From Actinobacillus lignieresii (GTDB taxonomy: Bacteria > Pseudomonadota > Gammaproteobacteria > Enterobacterales > Pasteurellaceae): a stretch of 64,000 nucleotides of DNA. The stretch spans positions 1,002,501 to 1,066,500 of the forward strand of contig NZ_UFRM01000001.1 of the NCBI RefSeq assembly GCF_900444945.1, written 5' to 3'. Below the pieces are notes generated by a model that worked only from the letters and a program-made list of their open reading frames with translations, had not been told where the DNA came from and made no database searches. The position numbers and the translations under genes are program-made. Of the stretch, positions 38,135 through 46,341 are shown in pieces (positions within the stretch are counted from its first letter, which is position 1; the number at the start of each line of letters is the position of its first letter).

Positions 38135-38770
38135 ATGACAAAATTCACAAAAATTAGTGCGACCGCATTATTCGCTTTATTTTTAACCGCTTGCGATAAA
38201 CCGGCAAATAAGCCTGCGGCAGAGCAAGCGGCGGCAACACCGGCTCCGGCGGCTCAAGCGCAAACTGAAGCGGCCAAACCGGCTGAACCGGTTGTCGATA
38301 CCGGTGCGGAAGATTACAAGAAATTCCAAGAATGGCAACAAGTGCAAGAAAAATCTATCGGTAACGCAATTAACACCGAAATTGAAAAATTAGGTGAAAA
38401 ATCGAAAGATCCGGCAGTAGTTCAAGATACAATGAATAAAGCGATTCTTGCTCAAATCGAAAATATTCAAAAAAGTGCAGCGACTTTAGATATTAAAGAT
38501 GCGCAAGTTAATGCACTTAAAGACAAAGCGCTTGAAGCGATGGCATTAGGTGCGAAAATGATTACCGAAAATGACAAACTTGCGAAAAACCCTACGCCCG
38601 ATGCACATAAAGCATTCGGCGAGTTACAAGCGCAATTAGATAAAATTGCGGCGGAAGGGCAAAAAATTGAAGCCGAATTAGCAACCAAATACGGCCCAGC
38701 TCCAGCTCCAGCTCCAGCTCCAGCTCCAGCTCCAGCTCCAGCTCCAGCTCCAGCTCCAGCTCAAAAATAG
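38135..38770 (+). CDS. Lipoprotein, tandem paralogue 2 of 3, with Ala-Pro repeat tail
   Basis: A 211-residue lipoprotein with lipobox LTAC (Cys20). A ~40-residue Pro/Ala/Glu-rich spacer precedes GAEDYKKFQEWQQVQEKS, the start of the shared helical domain (about 60-190). LDIKDAQVNALKDKALEAM matches paralogue 1. The C-terminus is 11 Pro-Ala pairs then QK, encoded by 11 copies of the hexamer CCAGCT. Such a rod-like tail could span or contact peptidoglycan (inference). Change in repeat number would alter tail length without shifting frame. The ATG lacks a strong Shine-Dalgarno sequence. Confidence 0.85.
   Translation: MTKFTKISATALFALFLTACDKPANKPAAEQAAATPAPAAQAQTEAAKPAEPVVDTGAEDYKKFQEWQQVQEKSIGNAINTEIEKLGEKSKDPAVVQDTMNKAILAQIENIQKSAATLDIKDAQVNALKDKALEAMALGAKMITENDKLAKNPTPDAHKAFGELQAQLDKIAAEGQKIEAELATKYGPAPAPAPAPAPAPAPAPAPAPAQK
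38696..38761 (+). repeat. Hexanucleotide microsatellite (CCAGCT)x11
   Basis: Eleven perfect tandem copies with no interruption, inside the 3' end of the second lipoprotein gene and in frame. Perfect identity of all units suggests recent or continuing slippage. Confidence 0.98.
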
Positions 38771-38780
38771 TATAACTTGG

Positions 38781-38805
38781 CGGCTAGGATTTTCTAGCCG
38801 TTTTT
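38781..38805 (+). terminator. Terminator after lipoprotein 2
   Basis: CGGCTAG-GATTTT-CTAGCCG followed by TTTTT. Confidence 0.85.
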
Positions 38806-38826
38806 ATCTCCAATAACGACATCATA

Positions 38827-39303
38827 ATGTTTAAAATTATAAAAATTATCCTTTCTTTTCCTATTGTTTTAGGTCTTATCGGTTGCTCGAATATACGAGA
38901 AAACCATTCTCCACAAGCGGATTTTCAGCGTTTTTATCATTGGGATGAAGTGTATGGAAACGACTATATACAAGCGACGTTACTGACGATGCACAGTCTG
39001 GAAGTGGCAAAAAATACGCCCTCCAGAATTGATGCGATACAGAACTATCTAGAAGAAGTGGATACGATCCAAGCCTCGCTAGATTATTTGGATATCCAAA
39101 ACGATGAAATTTTACCGATTAAAAATATCGGCTTAAGAGCGTTACAATTAAGCCAAGAAACATTCAGAGATATGATTAAATTAGAATCGCAACCTAACGA
39201 AGCCTTGGCTCAATCGGTACAAGATAAAGGGAAAATAATTACTCAACTAGGTAATGAAATCTCGCATGAAAAATTAAAATTAATGAAAAAATATCAACTA
39301 TAA
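38827..39303 (+). CDS. Lipoprotein, tandem paralogue 3 of 3 (diverged)
   Basis: A 158-residue lipoprotein with lipobox LIGC (Cys20). The mature start PQADFQRFYHWDEVYG and the later LDYLDIQNDEILPIKNIGLRALQLSQE (in parts LDYLDIQNDEILPIK and GLRALQLSQE) match paralogues 1 and 2 in position. Identity is low and the composition less Ala-rich. The gene is more AT-rich than its two neighbours. Function is unknown. It shares the same strand and order but is cut off by its own upstream and downstream terminators, so it may be expressed separately. Confidence 0.8.
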   Translation: MFKIIKIILSFPIVLGLIGCSNIRENHSPQADFQRFYHWDEVYGNDYIQATLLTMHSLEVAKNTPSRIDAIQNYLEEVDTIQASLDYLDIQNDEILPIKNIGLRALQLSQETFRDMIKLESQPNEALAQSVQDKGKIITQLGNEISHEKLKLMKKYQL

Positions 39304-39333
39304 AAAAGACGCCCAGTGCGTCCTTTTACTTTT
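39302..39333. terminator. Terminator between lipoprotein 3 and ubiH
   Basis: GACGC-CCAGT-GCGTC with a preceding A-run and following CTTTTACTTTT. It may serve both convergent genes; the minus-strand ubiH stop lies next to it. Confidence 0.65.
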
Positions 39334-40531
39334 ATTGCCAGCCTAAGGCTTTATTCGCAATATTTTCTCTGAACAATTTGCTATGCGAAATCGCAAATAA
39401 GCCTAAATTTCTGACCGCTTGTAGCGGTAATAAATCGCAAGAAAACAGTGAAATCAGACCGCTTGTTAATGAAATAATTTGCGCTTGGTCGTGCTTTCTT
39501 GCTTGCTCGAATTGATTAAGCAATGCGAACGCACCTAAATCTTTTCCTTGTGCAAAGGCTTTGGCTAACAGCTGTGCAAGAGTAAACAGATCTCGCATTC
39601 CAAGATTAAAGCCCTGCCCGGCGACCGGGTGCAATAACTGTGCGGCATTCCCCACAATTGCCAAGCGATGATGAATATGCGATTGCGCTTTTTGCGAAGT
39701 GAGCGGATAAACAAACCGCTTGCTAACTCGCAAAAACCGCCCCAATTTCCAACCGAATTGCTGCTGTAATTGCGAAAGAAAATCTTCGTCGGAAAGCTCC
39801 ATCAAATCTTCAGATTGTTTCACACACCACACTAACGACATTCGATTATCACTTAACGGCAATAAGGCTAACGGCCCTTGCGTCGTAAAACGCTCAAAAG
39901 CTTGCCCTTGATGCGGTTCACTAATTTCAACATTGGCAATCAAAGCCGATTGTTGATAATCCTTTAATAGCTCAGTTTCAACTCCACACTGCAGAGCGAT
40001 TTGGGATTGGATCCCATCTGCCGCTACCATTAATTGCGTGCGAAGCCGCTCACCGTTTTGCAATCTAAGCAAAACTTCAGTTTGTAAACGTTCGAAACGA
40101 ACTATTTGATTCGGACAAAACCAATGGATATTCGGCTGCTGCTCAATACAAGCGGTCAAATTTTTGCCTAATTTTGCCAGCTCCACCACGACACCTAATT
40201 GTGCTAAATTCAGTTCACTTGCTTTTAATGTCGTTTTACCGAAATGACCGAGATCCGACACCTGAATCTGTTGGATTGGCGTTGCAATTTGCTGAATTTG
40301 TTCGGCAAGTGAGCTGCCGGCAAGCGGTCGAATTTGCGCAAATTTTTGCAAACTGCCTTGTGCCAACGCAATACTACGTGCATCAAAACCGCCTTGTTGC
40401 GCATAATCAGGCAACTGTTTTTCCACGATCGCAATCCGCATTTTATGCTGCGACAAGCTACTTAACGCCAATGCCAGTACCGAACCGGTCACCGCACCGC
40501 CAACAATAACCACATCAAATCGCTCTGCCAT
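39332..40531 (-). CDS. ubiH: 2-Octaprenyl-6-methoxyphenol hydroxylase UbiH
   Basis: A 399-residue flavoprotein monooxygenase of ubiquinone synthesis (C1 hydroxylation). I use the ATG at 40531 (MAERFDVVIVGGAVTG) behind AAGAGGTGG; an in-frame GTG lies six bases upstream. FDARSIALAQGSLQ, VSDLGHFGKTTL, QLGVVVEL, VAADGIQS, FERFTTQGPLALLPLSDNR and GNAAQLLHPVAGQGFNLGMRD follow E. coli UbiH closely. It is the last gene of selD-nudJ-ubiH on the minus strand. Several uptake-like cores lie inside, three of them exact (39414, 39458 and 40148). Confidence 0.93.
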   Translation of the reverse strand: MAERFDVVIVGGAVTGSVLALALSSLSQHKMRIAIVEKQLPDYAQQGGFDARSIALAQGSLQKFAQIRPLAGSSLAEQIQQIATPIQQIQVSDLGHFGKTTLKASELNLAQLGVVVELAKLGKNLTACIEQQPNIHWFCPNQIVRFERLQTEVLLRLQNGERLRTQLMVAADGIQSQIALQCGVETELLKDYQQSALIANVEISEPHQGQAFERFTTQGPLALLPLSDNRMSLVWCVKQSEDLMELSDEDFLSQLQQQFGWKLGRFLRVSKRFVYPLTSQKAQSHIHHRLAIVGNAAQLLHPVAGQGFNLGMRDLFTLAQLLAKAFAQGKDLGAFALLNQFEQARKHDQAQIISLTSGLISLFSCDLLPLQAVRNLGLFAISHSKLFRENIANKALGWQ

Positions 40532-40540
40532 TTCCACCTC

Positions 40541-40996
40541 TTATTCAAATACACGTAATACATCAAGCGGATAGCTCTCACCGCTCAAATAATCTTCGAG
40601 TGATTGAGTGACTAACGGATTTCGCTCACATTGCCCATCTTGCTGAATAAAGTGTTTAAACTCCTCCAAACTCAACCAAAAGCCTTGGGTAATATCGCTA
40701 TCCTGCGGAGCAATCGGCACAAAATCGTCTAACTCAACCGCAAATACAAAACGTAAATAATCGGTCTGTGAACGAGGTGCGTGCCATTGATAAATCTTAA
40801 TTAAACGTTGAGCTTCAGCACGAATCCCAGTTTCTTCGAATAACTCTCTACTCGCTCCTTCCAATAAGGTTTCATTTGCTTCCAAATGCCCTGCCGGTTG
40901 GTTTAAGGTTCGTTTACCGTATTCGATTTCTTCCACAAATAAAAACTTACCTTTGCAATGTACCACACAGGCTAAAGTGATATTCGGTTTATGCAT
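40541..40996 (-). CDS. nudJ: Nudix hydrolase NudJ
   Basis: A 151-residue Nudix protein. The Nudix box GHLEANETLLEGASRELFEE continues with TGI, as in G-x5-E-x7-REUxEExGU. KPNITLACVVHCKGKFLFVEE and LNQPAGHLEANETL match E. coli NudJ (YmfB), which removes phosphates from hydroxymethylpyrimidine-PP and nucleoside triphosphates. It follows selD by four bases and precedes ubiH by nine, so the three are likely co-transcribed; no functional link among them is obvious. Confidence 0.92.
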   Translation of the reverse strand: MHKPNITLACVVHCKGKFLFVEEIEYGKRTLNQPAGHLEANETLLEGASRELFEETGIRAEAQRLIKIYQWHAPRSQTDYLRFVFAVELDDFVPIAPQDSDITQGFWLSLEEFKHFIQQDGQCERNPLVTQSLEDYLSGESYPLDVLRVFE

Positions 40997-41000
40997 ACCC

Positions 41001-42044
41001 TTAAATAACCTCGATTAACGGCTTCATAGTGTCCGCTTCAAGTAAACGACCGACTCTAAATAAAGGTATGTTTGCTTGTTTTGCAATTTGTTGCACTTTT
41101 TCGACCGCTTGCGGACGCACTGCAATTAACAAACCGCCGGAAGTTTGCGGATCACACAAAATCGCCTTTTGTTCATCGCTCATGGCTGAAATTAGATGCC
41201 CATAACTGTCAAAGTTACGTTTAGTTCCACCCGGCACCGCACCTTGTGCGATATAGTCTTTCACACCGTCAAGCGTATGGATTTCGGCAGAATTCACTTC
41301 GGCACGTACATTAGAACCTTGGCAAATTTCACTTAAATGCCCTAATAAACCGAAACCGGTTACATCCGTCATCGCTGTAACATCAGCTAATTGAGAGAAC
41401 TGTACACCAATTAAATTAATTTGACACATCACGTCACGTGCAAGATTCTGATGTTCCGCTTTCAATAAACCTTTTTTCTCAGCGGTTGTTAATACGCCGA
41501 TACCAAGCGGTTTAGTTAAAAATAACTCACTGCCAACTTCTGCCGAAGCATTCTTTTTCACTTGCTCGGTACTAACCGTTCCGGTTACCGCCAGCCCGAA
41601 AATCGGTTCAGGCGAATCAATCGAATGGCCGCCGGCTAAGGCAATACCGGCTTGCTGACAAGCAAAACGCCCACCTTCCACAATTTTTTGCGCCACTTCC
41701 GCCGGCAATTTGTTTACCGGAAAGCCTAAAATGGCAATCGCCATAATCGGCTTACCGCCCATCGCAAACACATCACTTAACGCATTTGCCGCCGCAATGC
41801 GTCCGAAATCAAACGGATCGTCCACAATCGGCATAAAAAAGTCTGTGGTACTGATAATACCAATGCCATTACCGATATCATAAACAGCGGCATCATCAGC
41901 GGTTTCATTCCCCACTAATAAATTCGGATCAATAAATTTTTCCAGCTGACTTTGTAAAATTGTCCCTAACACCTTAGGAGAAATTTTACAGCCTCAACCG
42001 GCACCGTGACTGTATTGCGTCAAACGAATCGGTTCTTCCGCCAT
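41001..42044 (-). CDS. selD: Selenide, water dikinase SelD (itself a selenoprotein, Sec17 at UGA)
   Basis: A full-length SelD of 347 residues if the in-frame TGA at 41996-41994 is read as selenocysteine: [26 protein letters not shown]. E. coli has Cys17 at this catalytic position, with Lys20 also conserved here. Other motifs: [24 protein letters not shown], and [16 protein letters not shown]-like hairpin starts six bases after the start of the UGA codon's following codon (see separate entry). Haemophilus SelD is also a selenoprotein. The enzyme makes selenophosphate for Sec-tRNA synthesis, so its own translation depends on its product. A frame-only view would start it wrongly at 41972. Confidence 0.95.
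41953..41990 (-). promoter_or_regulatory. SECIS element of selD
   Basis: On the minus strand, TGTAAAATT-TCT-CCTAA-GGTG-TTAGG-GAC-AATTTTACA: a nine-pair lower stem, an internal loop, a five-pair upper stem and a GGTG apical loop. It begins three bases after the TGA codon. Position and GGU-type apex fit bacterial SECIS hairpins bound by SelB. Confidence 0.88.
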
Positions 42045-42088
42045 TTTATACCTCGTAATCTATCTCTGAATTCGGTTATTGTACGCCA

Positions 42089-42145
42089 ACAAGCGGTCAG
42101 ATTTGAGAAATTTTTTACAAAAATCCCCAAAAAAACGACCGCTTG
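42089..42145. repeat. Inverted uptake-signal pair between selD and prfB
   Basis: An exact ACAAGCGGT core then CAGATTT on the left, and AAAACGACCGCTTGA on the right, around TTTTTTACAAAAATCCCC. It fills much of the 140-base divergent promoter region; the remainder is AT-rich with no other clear site. Confidence 0.75.
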
Positions 42146-42184
42146 AGCTATAATTCTCGGTCAATTTTAAAAGAGGGAAAAATA

Positions 42185-43283
42185 ATGTTTGAACTAAATC
42201 CAATTAAAACTCAATTAGCCGATTTAACCGAGCGTACTAACGTACTTCGGGGGTATCTTTGACTTTGATGCCAAAGTCGAGCGTTTAGAAGAAGTTAATG
42301 CCGAATTAGAACAGCCGGAAATTTGGAATACGCCGGAAAAAGCGCAAGCGTTAGGTAAAGAACGTTCGGCGTTAGAAATGGTGGTCAATACGATTCGTGC
42401 GTTGGATCAAGGTGTGGAAGATGTCGAAGGCTTAATCGAATTAGCCGTAGAAGCGGAAGACGAGGATACGTTTAACGAAGCACAAGCTGAAGCGAATGAA
42501 TTAGAAGAAAAATTAGCGAAGCTTGAATTCCAACGTATGTTTAGCGGCCAGCACGATGCGGCGGATTGCTATGTCGATTTACAAGCCGGTTCAGGCGGTA
42601 CGGAAGCGCAAGACTGGACGGAAATGTTACTGCGTATGTATTTACGTTGGGCGGAAAGCAAGGGCTTTAAAACCGAGTTAATCGAGGTGTCGGACGGTGA
42701 TGTTGCCGGATTGAAATCGGCAACTGTGAAAATCACCGGCGAATATGCGTTCGGTTGGTTACGTACCGAAACCGGTATTCACCGCTTAGTGCGTAAATCG
42801 CCATTTGATTCGAATAACCGCCGTCATACTTCATTTGCGGCAGCTTTCGTTTATCCGGAAATTGATGATGATATTGATATCGAAATCAACCCGGCTGATT
42901 TACGTATTGATGTGTACCGTGCGTCCGGTGCGGGTGGTCAGCACGTTAATAAAACCGAATCGGCGGTGCGTATTACGCATATTCCGTCCGGTATTGTGGT
43001 GCAATGCCAGAACGGCCGTTCGCAACATCAAAACAAAGATCAATGTATGAAGCAGCTTAAAGCGAAATTATACGAGATGGAAATGATGAAGAAGAATGCG
43101 GAAAAACAAGCGATAGAAGAAAGTAAATCGGATATCGGTTGGGGCAGCCAAATTCGTTCGTATGTGTTAGACGACTCTCGTATCAAAGATTTGCGTACCG
43201 GAGTGGAAAATCGTAATACGCAAGCGGTACTTGACGGTGATTTAGATAAATTTATTGAAGCCAGCCTTAAAGCGGGGCTTTAG
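42185..43283 (+). CDS. prfB: Peptide chain release factor 2 (programmed +1 frameshift)
   Basis: RF2 of 365 residues, produced by a +1 shift. Codons 1-25 run from ATG 42185 to CTT, then in-frame TGA (42260-42262). Shifting by one base continues with GAC (42261) TTT GAT GCC to the stop at 43283. SPF in [10 protein letters not shown] (anticodon-mimic tripeptide) and GAGGQHVNK (the GGQ peptide-release motif) identify RF2, which ends translation at UGA and UAA. Total length equals E. coli RF2. A frame-only start near 42378 would lose the N-terminus. The gene is divergent from selD; lysS, its usual partner, is not adjacent. Confidence 0.97.
42249..42263 (+). promoter_or_regulatory. prfB programmed frameshift signal
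   Basis: GGGGG-TAT-CTT-TGA-C: an SD-like G-run three bases before the slippery CTT TGA C, the standard RF2 autoregulatory arrangement. When RF2 is scarce, UGA is read slowly and ribosomes shift +1. Confidence 0.97.
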
Positions 43284-43286
43284 TTG

Positions 43287-43336
43287 CAAGCGGTTAAATT
43301 TGTAAGAAATATTGCAAATTTGACCGCTTATTTTTT
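43287..43336 (+). terminator. Inverted uptake-signal pair after prfB
   Basis: CAAGCGGTTAAATTT faces CAAATTTGACCGCTTA, then TTTTTT. It starts four bases after the prfB stop. Confidence 0.7.
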
Positions 43337-43352
43337 ACTCGGGAGCCGGACT

Positions 43353-44330
43353 ATGTTTTTCGAATCTTTGCAATTTAGTATAGGGGTAATGCTACCGACC
43401 ATTCTTTTGATGTTATTGGGGATTTTTTTGCGCCGTCGCAAATTTGTGGATGACGACTTTTGTAATACCGCCTCAAAAGTGATGTTTAATTTCGCATTAC
43501 CGACAATGTTATTTTTAAATGTGGTAAAGAGTCCGTTGGACTATTCCAAAGATCTTAACCTCATTTTTGCCGGATTAAGCGGTACGTTAATTATTTATCT
43601 GATAGCGGAATGGTGGGCGGCAAAATATATCCGTGAGCGGGGTTATCGTTGTATTTTTACGCAAGGCGTCTTTCGTACGAATGCGGCAATTCTAGGGCTT
43701 GCACTGACTATCAACGCTTACGGCGAAGCCGGACTTGCCACCGTTTCAATTTATACCGCTTCATTGGTCATTTTATTTAATGTATTAAGCGTCATTACCA
43801 TTTTAAATTCATTAAGCGATCAAAAGCCTAGTGCCGCCAGACTTGCTGCCGCAGTAGCGAAAAACCCTCTTATTCAGGCAATAGTATTAGGAATCGTAGT
43901 CAATTACTTACAGATTCGGATTCCTAAGCCCTTAATGCAAACGGCACAATCTCTCGCTAATATTACTTTGCCGATGGCATTAATCTGTATCGGTGCGACC
44001 TTAGATTTTAAAGCGTTAAGTCAATTTCGCCAACAAACGGCGGAAAGCGAGCTGACTCGCGTGGTGCTTTATGCGTCCTTTTCGCGCTTAATATTGGCTC
44101 CGCTTTTCTTATTTATCTTAGGTAAGTGGGTATTTGTACTGAACCCGATGCAACTCGGCATTTTGTTTCTGACGGCTACGGCTCCGGTTGCCGCGGCAAC
44201 TTATGCGATGGTACGAGCCTACGGAGGAAATGGTAAAGGTGCGGCAAATTTAATCGGTATAACCACTATCGGCTCAATATTTACCGCCAGTTTAGGCTTA
44301 TTTATCTTACATCAATTAGCTTGGATTTAA
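43353..44330 (+). CDS. AEC (auxin efflux carrier) family transporter
   Basis: A 325-residue membrane protein with about ten hydrophobic segments. I start it at ATG 43353 (MFFESLQFSIGVMLPTILLM) preceded by GGGAG; an upstream TTG at 43284 would translate the uptake-signal pair. LLGIFLRRRKFVDDDFCNTASK, NFALPTMLFLNV, GVFRTNAAILGLAL, ITLPMALICIGATLDF and TATAPVAAATYAMVRAYGG are typical of bacterial AEC carriers, which export or exchange malate-like carboxylates. Substrate is unknown. It is alone on this strand between prfB and a bidirectional terminator. Confidence 0.88.
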   Translation: MFFESLQFSIGVMLPTILLMLLGIFLRRRKFVDDDFCNTASKVMFNFALPTMLFLNVVKSPLDYSKDLNLIFAGLSGTLIIYLIAEWWAAKYIRERGYRCIFTQGVFRTNAAILGLALTINAYGEAGLATVSIYTASLVILFNVLSVITILNSLSDQKPSAARLAAAVAKNPLIQAIVLGIVVNYLQIRIPKPLMQTAQSLANITLPMALICIGATLDFKALSQFRQQTAESELTRVVLYASFSRLILAPLFLFILGKWVFVLNPMQLGILFLTATAPVAAATYAMVRAYGGNGKGAANLIGITTIGSIFTASLGLFILHQLAWI

Positions 44331-44334
44331 AGTA

Positions 44335-44366
44335 AAAAAGCAGCGTATAAAAACGCTGCTTTTTTC
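44335..44366. terminator. Bidirectional terminator between the AEC transporter and phoH
   Basis: AAAAAGCAGCGT-ATAAAA-ACGCTGCTTTTTT between convergent genes. Confidence 0.9.
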
Positions 44367-44370
44367 AATT

Positions 44371-45441
44371 TTAAAGTTGTTCCGCTTGTTCTAAAATTTT
44401 CTGCTGTTCCAAAGCCAATTTTTCCAAACGGCGTTGCTCGCGCCGCTGTTCGTCTTCCGCTTCCCAAACATTATAAGCCTGTACGATTTTAGCTACTACC
44501 GGATGGCGCACAATATCATGGCTGTCGAAATAGTTAAAACTTAGATCAGGCACATCTTTCAACACTTCCATGGCATGTTTTAAACCCGATTTTTGACTAC
44601 GAGGCAAATCGACTTGGGTAATATCGCCCGTAATGACCGCTTTTGAATTAAAGCCGATACGGGTTAAGAACATCTTCATCTGTTCCGTCGTGGTATTTTG
44701 GCTTTCGTCTAAAATAATAAACGCATCATTTAGCGTACGCCCGCGCATATAAGCAAGCGGTGCGATTTCAATCACATTGCGTTCCATCAATTTTTGCGCT
44801 TTTTCAAAACCTAACATTTCAAATAACGCATCATATAACGGTCTTAAATAGGGTTCGATTTTTTGCCCGAGATCACCGGGTAAAAAACCTAATTTTTCAC
44901 CCGCTTCAACCGCCGGGCGAGTCAGTAAAATTCGACGAATTTCTTGCCGTTCAAGCGATTCTACCGCTGCCGCCACCGCAAGAAAGGTTTTGCCCGTTCC
45001 CGCCGGTCCGATACCGAAACTAATATCGTGGCTAAGAATATTTCTTAAATAGGCTTGTTGGTGTTCGCCGCGCGGTTTAATTACACCGCGTTTCGTTTTA
45101 ATCGAAATCTCGCCTTGTGAACCGGATACCCATTGATTTTGCAATAACATTCGGCTTTCCTGAATCGCCAAATGAATATCTTCCAAATCAAGTTCTTTAA
45201 TTTTGCCTTTAATCGGTGCAGTATCGGTATAAAGTCGTTTTAATAACTTTGCCGCATTTTGAATTAAAGTCGCCGAATAATGGCTGCCTTCAGCCGATTG
45301 AATCGAAAAAGAAAAACCGTTACGGGCAATAACCAGATTAAAACTTTTTTCAATTAAAGTTAAATGCTCGTCAAATGCGCCGCAAAGCGATTGTAAACGA
45401 GCGTTATCCTGTGGTTCTAAAGTGAAGAGAATTTCGTTCAA
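44371..45441 (-). CDS. phoH: PhoH-like ATPase (YbeZ)
   Basis: A 356-residue PhoH-family P-loop ATPase. Walker A is GPAGTGKTFLAVA, followed by LTRPAVEAGEKLGFLPGD and FIILDESQNTTTEQMKMFLTR (Walker B and sensor) and ITGDITQVDLP. The N-terminal ~110 residues form the KH-like part of YbeZ. The C-terminus is a charged, Glu/Gln/Arg-rich helix. YbeZ works with the endoribonuclease YbeY in ribosome/rRNA quality control; ybeY is not adjacent here. It follows fadR by eight bases, an unusual pairing. Confidence 0.93.
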   Translation of the reverse strand: MNEILFTLEPQDNARLQSLCGAFDEHLTLIEKSFNLVIARNGFSFSIQSAEGSHYSATLIQNAAKLLKRLYTDTAPIKGKIKELDLEDIHLAIQESRMLLQNQWVSGSQGEISIKTKRGVIKPRGEHQQAYLRNILSHDISFGIGPAGTGKTFLAVAAAVESLERQEIRRILLTRPAVEAGEKLGFLPGDLGQKIEPYLRPLYDALFEMLGFEKAQKLMERNVIEIAPLAYMRGRTLNDAFIILDESQNTTTEQMKMFLTRIGFNSKAVITGDITQVDLPRSQKSGLKHAMEVLKDVPDLSFNYFDSHDIVRHPVVAKIVQAYNVWEAEDEQRREQRRLEKLALEQQKILEQAEQL

Positions 45442-45449
45442 AACATATC

Positions 45450-46178
45450 CTATTTTAGTTCACCGAAATTTTCCGGAATACTTTGTAAAAGTTTTCCCCA
45501 AATTTCGCTGCTTGATTGGCGATTTTGCGCCATAATCAATGAGGCTTTCTCATGATCTTTTTCTACACACGCATTTAATAAGTCACGATAAAATTTTAAT
45601 GTCAGCTGACGGCAAACGGGATCGGCAAAGAAAATACTTGCGACTTGATGATACATACCTTTAAAGCTGTTTAAAATCAAGGCATATACCGGTTTATTTG
45701 CGGTAAAAGTAAATTGTCTAAACAGTTTATAATCAAAAGTGGCAAATGCATCCGCCGTATCTTCCAATTCATCCAATTGATTAAAAAATGCGACACATGC
45801 TTCCGCATTTAATCTTACCGCCTCCGGAATATAAGATTCCGCCATACGAGTTCGTAGTGAAACTACATTCGCAATAATAACCGGAAGGTATGATCTATCT
45901 AATTTAATAATCGTGCTGATTATATTCGGCCCTGCCGTTTCCCACACGTCATTCACTCGGGTCGGTTTTCCATGCTGAATATGTAACCAACCGTCACGCG
46001 CCAGTCTTTGTAACACTTCTCGTAATGTTGTTCTGGTTACTCCGATTTTATCCGCCAACTCACGTTCGGCAGGCAAATCCGTCCCCGCCGGAAATTTATT
46101 ATTCCAAATACTTCTGACAATATATTCTTCTGCCAGTGCCGCAGGACTTTGAGCTTTTAAAATATAAGAGTTGTCCAT
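45450..46178 (-). CDS. fadR: Fatty acid metabolism transcriptional regulator FadR
   Basis: A 242-residue GntR-family regulator. The N-terminal winged helix (PAALAEEYIVRSIWNNKFPA, PAERELADKIGVTRTTLREV) is followed by the all-helical acyl-CoA-binding FadR-C domain with EAVRLNAEACVAFF and FDYKLFRQFTFTANKPVYAL. In E. coli FadR represses fatty acid degradation and activates fabA/fabB, released by long-chain acyl-CoA. It is divergent from nhaB, the same arrangement as in E. coli and Haemophilus. Length matches E. coli FadR (239). Confidence 0.96.
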   Translation of the reverse strand: MDNSYILKAQSPAALAEEYIVRSIWNNKFPAGTDLPAERELADKIGVTRTTLREVLQRLARDGWLHIQHGKPTRVNDVWETAGPNIISTIIKLDRSYLPVIIANVVSLRTRMAESYIPEAVRLNAEACVAFFNQLDELEDTADAFATFDYKLFRQFTFTANKPVYALILNSFKGMYHQVASIFFADPVCRQLTLKFYRDLLNACVEKDHEKASLIMAQNRQSSSEIWGKLLQSIPENFGELK

Positions 46179-46341
46179 GTATAAAATTCCCTGCTCCGCA
46201 AAAGTGACCCAAAATTAAAAAAAGAAACAATTTTTATTCAAAATCAAAAAAAATCTCGTAAAAAATGAGATAAAGGCTATTATCCTTTAATCTAAACTGG
46301 ATTACAATTAACAAAACTTATTATTTTAATGGAGGTTCTTA

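Noticed and set aside
38696..38761. Possible CRISPR or tandem structural array
   Set aside because: Pure six-base repeats with no spacers, inside a coding frame; it is a microsatellite.
41973..42044. Apparent N-terminal truncation or internal stop of selD
   Set aside because: The TGA is at the catalytic Cys/Sec position and is followed by a SECIS hairpin; the gene is intact.
42185..42262. Apparent short ORF ending in TGA before prfB
   Set aside because: It is the first part of prfB, joined by a programmed +1 shift at CTT TGA C.
46252..46310. FadR operator candidates between fadR and nhaB
   Set aside because: TAATC/GATTA and ATCTC/GAGAT dyads are too short and do not match the FadR consensus.
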